From Planctomycetota bacterium (GTDB taxonomy: Bacteria > Planctomycetota > Phycisphaerae > Phycisphaerales > UBA1924): a stretch of 13,469 nt of DNA. Where the stretch lies: the NCBI GenBank assembly GCA_023412695.1, contig JAEYNG010000244.1, forward strand, positions 1 to 13,469, read 5' to 3'. Positions within the stretch are counted from its first letter, which is position 1. The number at the start of each line of letters is the position of its first letter. Shown in pieces: positions 1 through 8,000 of the stretch. Below the pieces are notes generated by a model. The model had not been told where the DNA came from. It ran no database searches and worked only from the letters and a program-made list of their open reading frames with translations. The position numbers were made by a program, and so were the translations under genes.

Positions 1-94
1 TCTTGCCGACGCCGCCCTTCTGGTTCAGCAGCGCGATGGTGCGGACCGGCCGCGACGAGCCGGGGTACGGAGAAGGGGGTGTGGCGGTGGACAT
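1..94 (-). CDS. parA: ParA/Soj-family partition ATPase, N-terminal fragment (cut by window edge)
   Basis: An ATG at 94 opens a minus-strand frame that runs off the window after 31 codons. It reads MSTATPPSPYPGSSRPV followed by RTIALLNQKGGVGK. The last stretch is the first beta strand and deviant Walker A loop (KGGxGK[T/S]) of ParA/Soj/MinD ATPases, and the wording NQKGGVGK is typical of chromosomal ParA/Soj. Such ATPases dimerise on ATP, bind DNA and move ParB-bound cargo; some relatives position other complexes. The signature lysine is present, unlike in the Wzc-like protein at 2717-4918. The gene starts 42 nt after the sugar-phosphate transferase stop, in the same direction, so it may be the last operon member or have its own promoter. 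No clear Shine-Dalgarno sequence is visible. The family call is firm; the precise role (chromosome, plasmid or other cargo) cannot be read from 31 residues. Confidence 0.85.
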   Translation of the reverse strand, partial: MSTATPPSPYPGSSRPVRTIALLNQKGGVGK

Positions 95-101
95 CAGCCG
101 G

Positions 102-107
102 AGTATA
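102..107 (-). promoter_or_regulatory. Possible -10 box (TATACT) ahead of the ParA-family gene
   Basis: On the minus strand TATACT, a five-of-six match to the sigma-70 -10 box, lies eight bases before the ATG at 94. It sits in the 42-nt gap after the transferase gene. A start from it would give a nearly leaderless mRNA, which agrees with the lack of a Shine-Dalgarno sequence. I found no convincing -35 box upstream, so this is weak evidence. Confidence 0.2.
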
Positions 108-136
108 CGGGGGCCGATGCGGGTCCCGGTCGGGCT

Positions 137-1624
137 TCAGGCGGCCTTGTGGTCGGCGGGCGAACGATGAGCACCGGCGGGCGGGACCGCGGGGGAAGCG
201 CCCGCCGACGCCACTGGGCCGGCGGGAATGAGGGGCGTGGAGACCCGCTGCGCGGCGGCCTCGGCGGCCTGCTGCTCCTGGTTGCGCCGGGCGATCTTGA
301 ACGCGGTAACGCCAATGAACGCGACGAAGACGAGCGTCAGGGCGTAGGTGACGCGGGCGCGGCCCTCGGTGACGGCGATCCCGAGCACGGCAAAGCCCGC
401 GGAGAAGCCGTAGAGGGCGAAGACGGCACCTTTTACGCCGAGGGCCCGCTTGAGCATGTGGTGCAGGTGCTGGTCGTCGGCGTCGGAGATGCTCTTGCCG
501 GCGAGCTTGCGACGGACGATCGCCAGGCACGTGTCGATGATCGGGATGAGGTAGATGATCAGGCCGGCAAGCACGAGGTCCGTGCGGCCGGTGTCGCCGA
601 GCGTGAGCACGATGACGATCGTGCAGAAGCCCAGCAGGAGGGAGCCGGCATCGCCGAGGAAGATGTTCGCGGGGTTGAAGTTGTATGGCAGGAAGCCGAG
701 GCACGCCCCGAGCACGCCGAGGCAGAGGATGATGCGCGAGGCATCGAGGACGCCGTCATCGGTGCTCGCCATCGAGAGCGCGATGAAGAGCAGGCCGACG
801 TTGGCGATCGCCGTGACGCCGGAGGCGAGGCCGTCGAGACCGTCGATCAGGTTCGAGGCGTTGCAGGCCCCGAGAACGAAGATCGCGATGATCGCAGTGC
901 CTACCCAGTAGACAAGGTCGATCGACAGCCCGCCGCCGCCGGGCATCGGGATCGTCAACAGAACGGTTTCGAGGCCGTTCTGCATGTGCACCGGAAGGCC
1001 GAGCGCGTGCGCGATCGGGATCATCGCGCCCGCGGCGACACGTACGCCGATTGTCTCGGTGGCGAGGGCCGCGGCGGCGAAGAGCATGCCGGCGATCTTG
1101 GCACGCGGGTGGATTCCCTTGATGTCGTCGAGCAGCCCGCAGGCCATGATCACGGTCATGCCGATAAGGATCCAGACGGACAGGCCGCCCGGCAGGCCGG
1201 GCCGCTCGTGCTTGGATTGGTGGAACTCAACAAGACCATGGAGCGGGGCGGTGTATGCGAAGATCACGCCCAGGAGGATGCCAAAGTAGACGGCGACGCC
1301 GCCGAGGTAGGCCGTCGGCGATTTGTGGATCTTCCGCGCAACGGTCGGCCGGTCGATGACGCCGTAGGCGATCGCCAGACGGCGCATGACGGGGGTGAGC
1401 AACAGCGTCGTCAGAAAGGCGACGACCAGGACACCGATGTAGTTGTGGAAGATCTCGAGGCGGAGCGGGGCGCCGGACTCGAGTCCTGCGACCCTCTTCA
1501 ACTCGATCATGTCGGCATGAATGGCCTGCACGCGCTCGTCGAGCGTCTCGATCGCCTTGGCGACGTTCGGGGTAATCCCTGTGGCCGGCGTCTGGACAAG
1601 AGGTTGGAGGAGCTGGTGCAGCAT
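137..1624 (-). CDS. WecA/TagO/MraY-family polyprenyl-phosphate sugar-1-phosphate transferase
   Basis: A 495-residue multi-pass inner-membrane enzyme that should transfer a sugar-1-phosphate (GlcNAc-1-P or similar) from a UDP-sugar to undecaprenyl phosphate, the first step of lipid-linked glycan assembly. Family motifs appear in order: DRPTVARKIH with a later LGG (residues 91-109), GLLDD with the metal-binding aspartates at 166-167, NASNLIDGLDGLA (255-267), NIFLGDAGS (320-328) and the cytoplasmic HLHH (386-389). This pattern fits the WecA/TagO branch better than MraY. The ATG at 1624 is chosen because an earlier in-frame start at 1804 would overlap the SDR gene by over 160 nt with low-complexity sequence. 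It follows that gene's stop by 16 nt, without a clear ribosome site. Unusual are the roughly 55-residue polar, probably helical extension before the first membrane segment and the Ala/Pro-rich tail after 448. The exact sugar is unknown. Confidence 0.9.
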   Translation of the reverse strand: MLHQLLQPLVQTPATGITPNVAKAIETLDERVQAIHADMIELKRVAGLESGAPLRLEIFHNYIGVLVVAFLTTLLLTPVMRRLAIAYGVIDRPTVARKIHKSPTAYLGGVAVYFGILLGVIFAYTAPLHGLVEFHQSKHERPGLPGGLSVWILIGMTVIMACGLLDDIKGIHPRAKIAGMLFAAAALATETIGVRVAAGAMIPIAHALGLPVHMQNGLETVLLTIPMPGGGGLSIDLVYWVGTAIIAIFVLGACNASNLIDGLDGLASGVTAIANVGLLFIALSMASTDDGVLDASRIILCLGVLGACLGFLPYNFNPANIFLGDAGSLLLGFCTIVIVLTLGDTGRTDLVLAGLIIYLIPIIDTCLAIVRRKLAGKSISDADDQHLHHMLKRALGVKGAVFALYGFSAGFAVLGIAVTEGRARVTYALTLVFVAFIGVTAFKIARRNQEQQAAEAAAQRVSTPLIPAGPVASAGASPAVPPAGAHRSPADHKAA

Positions 1625-1640
1625 CGCTGTGCCCGCGGCT

Positions 1641-2720
1641 TTAGGCCGCGCCCGCCTCCGATCGGATACTGGGACGGGTGATGACCTCGCCGTGCATCTC
1701 GGCGGCGATGTCACGGATGGTCTCTTCGAGCCTGTGCCGCGGCTGGAAGCCGATCGCCTCACGGATCCGCCGCAGATCGGGCTCGCGGCGGCGAAGGTCC
1801 TCAAAGCCTGCCGAATAGGCTTGGTCGTAGGGGATCATCCGCTTGCGCGAACTCGAGCCGAGTGTCGCGGCGACAAGGTCGGCCAGCTCGCCGATCGAGA
1901 TCGAGCGGTCGGAGCCCACATTGAACACGCGCCCGTGACATGCAGGCAGCCGGAGCAGCTTGGGGAGCGCGGCCGCGACGTCGCGGACATCGCAGAAGCA
2001 GCGGGTCTGGCGGCCGTCTCCGTGGATCGGCATGTCGGCGTTCTTCAAGGCCGCAGCGACGAGGTTCGGCAGCACCATGCCGTATGACCCGACTTGGCGC
2101 GGGCCGACGGTGTTGAAGAAGCGTGCGACCACCGCCGGCATGGCATGCTTCTGGTGGTACGCGAGGGCAAGGTATTCGTCGATCGCCTTGGAACTGGCGT
2201 ATGACCAGCGGGAACGGGTCGTCGGACCATAGACGACGTCGTCATCCTCGGAGAACGGTGACCGCTCGGACTTGCCGTAGACCTCCGAGCTTGAGGCGAT
2301 CAGCGTTGGCGCAGGACGTCCGTCAGGGCCGTGCGCGAGCGCGAAGCGGAGCAGGTCCGCCGTGCCGTGCACGTTGGTCTCGATACAGCGGATCGGGTCG
2401 TCCACGACGAGGCGTACGCCGACCGCCGCGGCGAGGTGGTAGATTTCATCGAACTGTTCACCCGGCCCGAACGCCGCGAGCGCCTGCGAGAGATCGGCCT
2501 CGAGGAATCGGAGGCGTGGGTGGGAGGCGGGAAGGTTCTGCCGTCGGCCGGTGGAGAGGTCGTCCACCACGGTGACGGATGCGCCCTCGGCCAGCAGCAG
2601 GTCGGTCAGGTGCGAGCCAATGAAGCCCGCGCCGCCCGTGACGAGCACGCGCGTCCCGCCGGGTGTTTCGGCGGGACGGCTCTGGTGATCGTGTCGGGCA
2701 TGCGCGGGTGTCGGGCTCAC
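1641..2720 (-). CDS. NAD-dependent epimerase/dehydratase (extended SDR) acting on a nucleotide sugar
   Basis: A 359-residue cytoplasmic extended SDR that should bind NAD(H) and epimerise, dehydrate or decarboxylate a nucleotide-diphospho-sugar for the polysaccharide pathway. The Rossmann glycine motif GGAGFIGS lies at 29-36 and an NAD-ribose-binding acidic strand VVDDLSTG at 51-58. The catalytic serine region is SSSEVYG (143-149) and the YxxxK pair is YASSK (174-178). RFFNTVGPRQ (200-209) and FCDVRDVA (242-249) are typical of GalE/UXS/RmlB-like enzymes. A C-terminal GFEDLRRREPD block precedes a GFQP segment, as in GalE-like epimerases. The start is a GTG at 2720 that overlaps the upstream gene's TGA as GTGA; with no Shine-Dalgarno sequence it is probably translated by coupling. 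About 24 disordered residues precede the core. The substrate cannot be decided: a UDP-glucose/UDP-GlcNAc 4-epimerase and a UDP-glucuronate decarboxylase are the main candidates. Confidence 0.88.
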   Translation of the reverse strand: MSPTPAHARHDHQSRPAETPGGTRVLVTGGAGFIGSHLTDLLLAEGASVTVVDDLSTGRRQNLPASHPRLRFLEADLSQALAAFGPGEQFDEIYHLAAAVGVRLVVDDPIRCIETNVHGTADLLRFALAHGPDGRPAPTLIASSSEVYGKSERSPFSEDDDVVYGPTTRSRWSYASSKAIDEYLALAYHQKHAMPAVVARFFNTVGPRQVGSYGMVLPNLVAAALKNADMPIHGDGRQTRCFCDVRDVAAALPKLLRLPACHGRVFNVGSDRSISIGELADLVAATLGSSSRKRMIPYDQAYSAGFEDLRRREPDLRRIREAIGFQPRHRLEETIRDIAAEMHGEVITRPSIRSEAGAA

Positions 2721-4918
2721 TTGGGTTGGGATTGGTAGGCGTGCGTGGCCTGGATGTTGCGCTTGAAGTATCCGCCCGCGGAAGAGCGTACGGCGTTGAC
2801 GATAACGCCGAGCATCTCGGCGTGCGTCTCGGAGAGCTGCGAGCGGAGCCGGTTCACGAGGCCGCGCTTCTCGTTGAGCGCGCGGACCACGAGCGCCACC
2901 GCGTCGGCGCGGTTGGCGATCGCCATGCCGTCACCCGATACAATCGCGGGCGGCACGTCGATGAGCACTCGGTCGAACTTCGTCGCGGCCTCGCTGATGA
3001 GCCGCGCCATCGACTCCGACGAAAGCCGCTCGGGCACGGCCCGGTTCGCGAGGCTGCCGGCCGAGAGGAGGGTGAGGTTCTCGATGCCGGACTCCTGGAC
3101 GGTCGAATCGAGCGTCCCCTGACCGGCGAGGATGTCGCCAAGGCCCGGAGCCTCGGCGATCTTGAAGATCTTGTGGATCCCGGGACGCCGCAGGTTGGCG
3201 TCGATGATGAGGACGCGTTCGCCGGCTCCGGCGCAGGCGATGCCGAGGTTGCAGGCGACGGTCGTTGCGCCCGATCCGGGCATGCCGCCCATGACCACGA
3301 GCGAGCGGCGGCCTTCCTGATCCATCTTCTTGATGAGCGGGTTGCGAATGAGCCGGAAGCTCTCCGTAACGACGCCGCCCGGGGTGTCGCGGAACGCCGT
3401 CTCGACGGCCTTGGGCCGCGAGGGGTCCTCGCCAGCGTCCGGGACGATGCCCAGGACGTTGACGCGCGGGATGACCGCGAGATCCGCCGGGCCGCGGACG
3501 CGCTGGTCGAGCAGCTCACGCAGCACGAGCAGCACCGCCGCGAGACCCGTGAACAGCACGACGCCCAGCGGCGCGAGGATTTTGAGCTGGGGGAAGGACA
3601 TACGGTCGGGCGTCTGGGCCCATCGGAGCACGCGGACCCGGTCGTACACCGTGCTCGCGGCGAGCTGCTCGGCGTTCTTGATCGCAACCGAAACCTCCGC
3701 TTCCTCGGCGGAGAGAGCCTTGAGCTCGTTGTCGTATTGCCGGACTTTCATCTGGACACGGACCACGTCCTCCTTGCGGAGGTTCGCGGCGTCCCGCTTG
3801 CCCTCAAGCTCCTTGCGCTGCATGTCGAGCCCGGCGAGCTCGGTGCGGAACTGGTCGAGCCGCGCATCGAAGAGCCGGCGGAGCACGTCGTCCCGCCTGG
3901 CCTCGAGCTCGCGCTCGGTGGACTCGATCCGTCGACGGAGGGCGCGCATGGACTCATGGCCCGCGCCGTATCCGCGGTCGAACAGCGCCCGCTCCTCGAC
4001 CTTCATCGAGTGGATTGTGGACTCAGACTCTCGGACAATCGGGTCCTCGCGTGCCTCGGTGAGCAGCTCCTCGGGGTAGAGGTGGGTCTGCTGGGTCTTG
4101 AGGATGTCCTGGTATTTCTGCTGCATCGACTGCACCGCGGCGGTGCTCGCCTGGATCTTGACCAGGCTCTCCTCGATGTTGGCCAGCTGCATGTTCTCGG
4201 CGACGCCGACGCCGTCGAGGTCGGTGATCTTGTTGTCCTGGAGCAAACGCTCTCGGGCGTTGGTGATGCGCTCCTTGTCCGCGTTGATCTGCTTCAGGCG
4301 GTTGTTCAGGACGTCGCGCCGCCCGGCTGTCTCGGCGCGGTTCATCTTTGCCGAGTCCTGCATGTACGCACGCGCGACCGCGTTCACAACCGCCGCGGTG
4401 TCCGGCGCCTTGCGCCAGGTCATGTTCAGCGTGATCAGATTGGTCGAGGCGCGCACCCGGGCGGATAGGTCCTTGGACAGTTGCGCCATCGCCAGCGGCG
4501 GGTTCAAGCGTCCGTTGACATAGAACTGCTTGGCCCACTCGGAGGTCTCAACGTCCGGGTCTTTGACGGCCGCGGCGAGGATTTCGTCGGCGGTCATCAT
4601 GGCGACCTGGGTGCCCATGAAGCGTGCGACGGCATCCTGCGACTCGGCCGCCGGCACGCCGTCCACGGGGTTTGTGACGGGCGGGTCGCACCGGAAGACC
4701 GCCGTCGCGTCGTAGCTTGGGTACACGCGCTTGAGGACCTCGTGCGCCCCGACGCCGACAACACCGCCGAGTATCGCCGCTCCGATCAGGAGCGGGTAAT
4801 GGCGGCGCAGCAGCCGGACGGGGTCGATCGAAACGAGTCCCATCGAGCTCGCGGCCGACGGCGCGGCCGGTCGAGGGGGCGCGTGGAGGGGTCGTGTCTG
4901 GGCTGGTGCGGTCGTCAT
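2717..4918 (-). CDS. Wzz/Wzc-like polysaccharide co-polymerase fused to a BY-kinase-type ATPase domain (degenerate P-loop)
   Basis: A 733-residue inner-membrane protein controlling polysaccharide chain length and export. The first membrane segment (about 41-57) opens the Wzz domain. A long periplasmic helical region follows (about 190-420, charged, coiled-coil-like), then the second membrane segment (about 446-467) and a cytoplasmic CpsD/CapB-type ATPase domain with TESFRLIRN at 518-526. The expected GxGK[S/T] Walker A reads PGSGATT (547-553), with alanine at 551 for the invariant lysine. Walker A' reads IIDANLRRP, with asparagine for the second aspartate (575). Walker B LIDVPP (652-657) is intact. 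The C-terminus has only two tyrosines (717, 728) instead of a tyrosine-rich cluster. Kinase activity is therefore doubtful, although the architecture is clear. ATG 4918 is preferred over an in-frame TTG at 4939 because a weak GGGA precedes it. Confidence 0.9.
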   Translation of the reverse strand: MTTAPAQTRPLHAPPRPAAPSAASSMGLVSIDPVRLLRRHYPLLIGAAILGGVVGVGAHEVLKRVYPSYDATAVFRCDPPVTNPVDGVPAAESQDAVARFMGTQVAMMTADEILAAAVKDPDVETSEWAKQFYVNGRLNPPLAMAQLSKDLSARVRASTNLITLNMTWRKAPDTAAVVNAVARAYMQDSAKMNRAETAGRRDVLNNRLKQINADKERITNARERLLQDNKITDLDGVGVAENMQLANIEESLVKIQASTAAVQSMQQKYQDILKTQQTHLYPEELLTEAREDPIVRESESTIHSMKVEERALFDRGYGAGHESMRALRRRIESTERELEARRDDVLRRLFDARLDQFRTELAGLDMQRKELEGKRDAANLRKEDVVRVQMKVRQYDNELKALSAEEAEVSVAIKNAEQLAASTVYDRVRVLRWAQTPDRMSFPQLKILAPLGVVLFTGLAAVLLVLRELLDQRVRGPADLAVIPRVNVLGIVPDAGEDPSRPKAVETAFRDTPGGVVTESFRLIRNPLIKKMDQEGRRSLVVMGGMPGSGATTVACNLGIACAGAGERVLIIDANLRRPGIHKIFKIAEAPGLGDILAGQGTLDSTVQESGIENLTLLSAGSLANRAVPERLSSESMARLISEAATKFDRVLIDVPPAIVSGDGMAIANRADAVALVVRALNEKRGLVNRLRSQLSETHAEMLGVIVNAVRSSAGGYFKRNIQATHAYQSQPK

Positions 4919-5001
4919 GACGTGAATCCCATGGAACAAACTATCGGGCGTCGGTGCTCGGCGGTTCTGCCGGTTCTCGGACGTTCAAGGTGCTCGCACA
5001 C

Positions 5002-5022
5002 GGTCTCCGGCGGCCAGAGACC
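5002..5022 (-). terminator. Intercistronic hairpin right after the TPR gene (no U-tract)
   Basis: Six nucleotides past the TPR gene stop, the minus-strand RNA can fold GGTCTCTGG against CCGGAGACC around a CCG loop, giving a 9-bp stem with one U-G wobble. The wobble would be an A-C mismatch in plus-strand RNA, so the stem suits minus-strand transcription. No run of U follows, so it is not a canonical intrinsic terminator. It could be an attenuator, a Rho-related element, a processing site or a 3'-end stabiliser between the TPR and Wzc-like genes. Confidence 0.4.
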
Positions 5023-5028
5023 CGACAC

Positions 5029-8000
5029 TCACTCGCCATCGAGTGTCTGGAGCAGCTCCTTGAGTTTGGGCTCGTAATAGTCCTTCATTGCGGGGTTTGC
5101 GGCAATGAACTGCTCGGCGGTGCTGGCGAACTGACGGGCACGTGCTGGCTGCCCGATCGCATAGAGGGCTGATGCGTAGTGCAACAGTGCGGGAACCCGC
5201 TCAGAAGGTGACACGGCGAAGTTCACAGCGCGTTCAAGAACCGGCAGGGCATCATCATTCCGACCGAGCCGGTGATAGATCGCGCCCAGCGTGTCAAGAA
5301 TCATGCTCGAACTTGGCGCCAAGCGGCTCGCCGTCTCGGCGTAGGGTAATGCCTCGTTCGGCCGCTGCAGGTCAATGCCCAACGTAAACGCAACATTGTT
5401 GTTGAGCTCAGCACTGTTCGGTGATAAAGCCAGAGCTCGCTGAAATGCGTTCAGTGCGAGCTCGAAGTTCTTTGCCTGATACGCGTTCGCGCCAATCGTG
5501 GTCCAAGCGATCGCAACAAGCCGCGTGTCATCGGTCCCTCTTTCGGCCAATGTCATAAGAGCGGACTCGGCCTGCGCCCTTAGCTCCGGCGACTCCAAGC
5601 GTACAAGCAACGCACGGTACAAAGCCCACCCAGTCAGTGGCGCTTTCCTTTCAATCATGGCCAAGACTTGCAATCGCTCCTGCGGTGACTCCAATATCAG
5701 TCGCAGTACGTTAAAGAACCCCTCAATGTCCTCGGGACGCGATTGATCAATCTTCTCCCATGCCTGCACTATATCTTCGCGGGCTCGACTCGCTTCTCTG
5801 GCCCGCGAAAGAACGAAGGCTCTCATCAAGATGAGGCGCCAGTTCTCGTTCGTATTCAGCTGCGGCAACTGCAGCACCTGCATGGCACGCGTCAGACCGG
5901 ATGATGGCCCCCGTGCAAGAGCGGCAACATACACCTCTGCAACTTCGGGGGTAGGGTGCTTCGCAAACACGGCGCCCAACAACTCCGCGGCACGTTCAAA
6001 TCTACCGGCTTGGCTGAATACAAGCGAGGCGCGGTACTTCCATTCGACGTCGTCCGAGAACGTGCGAACGGCATCTTCCAAGATGCCGAGTGCATCTGGA
6101 ACTCGCTGGAGTGCAATCAGCAGTTCAACAAACTCCATGCGAAGTTGTGTATCGCTCGGAGTTGCAGCGAGCGCTCTCCTGATCTGCTCAATTCCTTGCT
6201 CGGTACGACCAGAACTGAAGTACAAGGTCGCCAGGAACCTTCTTGCAGCGGTGAACTCCGGCTTGAGTTTCAAGGATTGTTCTAAATCGGCCTCTGTATC
6301 TCTGCTCAGCGATGCATCTGTGCTGGTGAACTCTGCCCGCTTAAAATAGACATAATAGTTCTCCGGCGCCGCCGCAACCGCCTGATCGAGCAAGCGGCGC
6401 GCCGCGTCGTTGTTCCCCTGACCCGCGGCCGCCTGTGCGCCCATGATGAGCATGTACGGATCGGACTTCGCCGCGGGGCCGGCGCCCGCCAGCAGCTCCT
6501 CCGCCTCGCGGAACTTGCCCTGGCGGAGGTGTGCGTCAATGACGTTCTTCAGAACTCGGTGATCCGTGTCCTCGACGCCGGCGCCTAGCACCGCCTGGTA
6601 GGACTGCACGGCCTTGTCCCACTGGCCAGTCGAGTACTGCATATCCGCGATCAGCCGGTCGAACTCGCGCTTGGGGCCCTGCTTGTCGCGGGCCGCGGCG
6701 AGCAGGGCGATCGCCTGTTCGCTGCCGGCGATCTGCCCAAGGAACCGCGCCGCCACGGAATACTCGGTCACGATCATCGCAGGGTCGCTGACGGTCGCGA
6801 GGTAGGACGTGTACGCCGCGACCGCGCCGTCGCGGTCCCCGCGCTTGGCAAGGATCGCGGCCCTGGCCGCGGCTCCAAGCCGGGCATTCTTGGCGGCGAT
6901 CTCCGAAGTGAGCGGCTCGGCTTCGTCCACGCGGTTGGCCATCAGCAGCAGCGACACGATTGCGAGCTTGTTCTCCATGTCGTCGGGATTCGTCTGCGCC
7001 AGCCGCTGCCGCGCCGCGAGCGCCTTGACACGGTCGCCGCCCGGGGCCTCGGACTCGAGCGCGAGCAGCAGCTTGGCAAACTCCGGTTCGCGCGCGGCGA
7101 ACTGCTCGCCCTCCCGTGCCGCCCGCAACGCCTGCTCCATGTCCGACGAGGCCATGTGCGCCTTGACGAGCGCGATGTGGCTGACAACGTCGTTAGGCTT
7201 GATCTGCAGCGCACGCGTCAACGACTCGGCCGCGGCCCGGTGCTGGCCGAGGTCCATCTGCACCACGCCGAGCATGCGCCAGAGCGCGGGGTTGAGCTTG
7301 TCCTGGCCGAGAGCCGTGCGGAGCCCCGCCGCGACAGTCTCCATCCCGCCACGCCGTGCCTCCTGGTTCGGTTCCTTGCTCAGGCGGATCAGGTCCCGGC
7401 GCGAGCGGTACACCAGCCCCCGTGCCTGGTCGAGGTTGTTGACCTCGGCGAGTTGGCACAGGCGGTCGAGCTCCGCTAGGTCTTCACGCGTCGCCGCACG
7501 CATGAACAGCACTTCGACGATCAGCGGGTCGGTGCCGTTCAGCTTCGCCGCGGCGTCAAGCTCGGCGTTGGCCTCATCTTTCCGTCCCGCCCCGAGGAGG
7601 ACCTTGTAGCGCTCGAGGTGCTTCATGTAGTCCGGGAGCGTCGACTGGTCGATCGCCTGCAACCTCGAGTTGGTCGGGTCGGGGTCGTTCAGCGCGGCCT
7701 CGAGCCTTCTGAGACCCGGATGGTCGGGGTTCACCGCAAGGCCCGACTTCACGACGTCGATCGCGCCGGCCTTGTCGTTCTGCTTGAAGAGCAGTTCCGC
7801 GAGCATGGCGCTGAGCCGCGCATCACCGGGGTGCAAGCGGAGGCCGTCGCGGATCTTCGCGGTTGCGCCGGCGAGATCGGGGGCGACGCCCATAGTGAGC
7901 GGGTGAACCTCGTTGACGAGCTTCATCACCGGGTCCCGCGCCCCGGCCCCAAGCGCGAGTTCGGAGACGATCCGGTGGCTCTCCTTCAGGGAATCGTCGT

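Noticed and set aside
94..315. Minus-strand 73-codon frame overlapping the end of the transferase gene
   Set aside because: Arg/Pro/Ser low-complexity shadow in another frame; the real genes here are the transferase and the ParA-family start.
332..344. C-terminal VPETRG of the exosortase (protein residues 336-341) as a PEP-CTERM-like sorting signal
   Set aside because: Only a few residues follow it, with no hydrophobic segment or basic tail after the motif. The positions given are protein residues; the codons lie near 10550-10580.
149..1681. Long plus-strand reading frame (510 codons) opposite the sugar-phosphate transferase gene
   Set aside because: It is rich in Asp, Glu, Arg, Gly and His with no hydrophobic core or domain, as expected for the antisense of a GC-rich gene. 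The minus-strand frame carries all family motifs.
1625..1804. Upstream in-frame start that would lengthen the transferase by 60 residues
   Set aside because: The added part lies inside the SDR gene and is Arg/Ser-rich without similarity to the family; ATG 1624 gives a sensible operon junction.
2663..4468. Long plus-strand reading frame (601 codons) opposite the Wzc-like gene
   Set aside because: Same antisense effect; no recognisable fold, and it starts inside the SDR gene. The minus strand is clearly coding.
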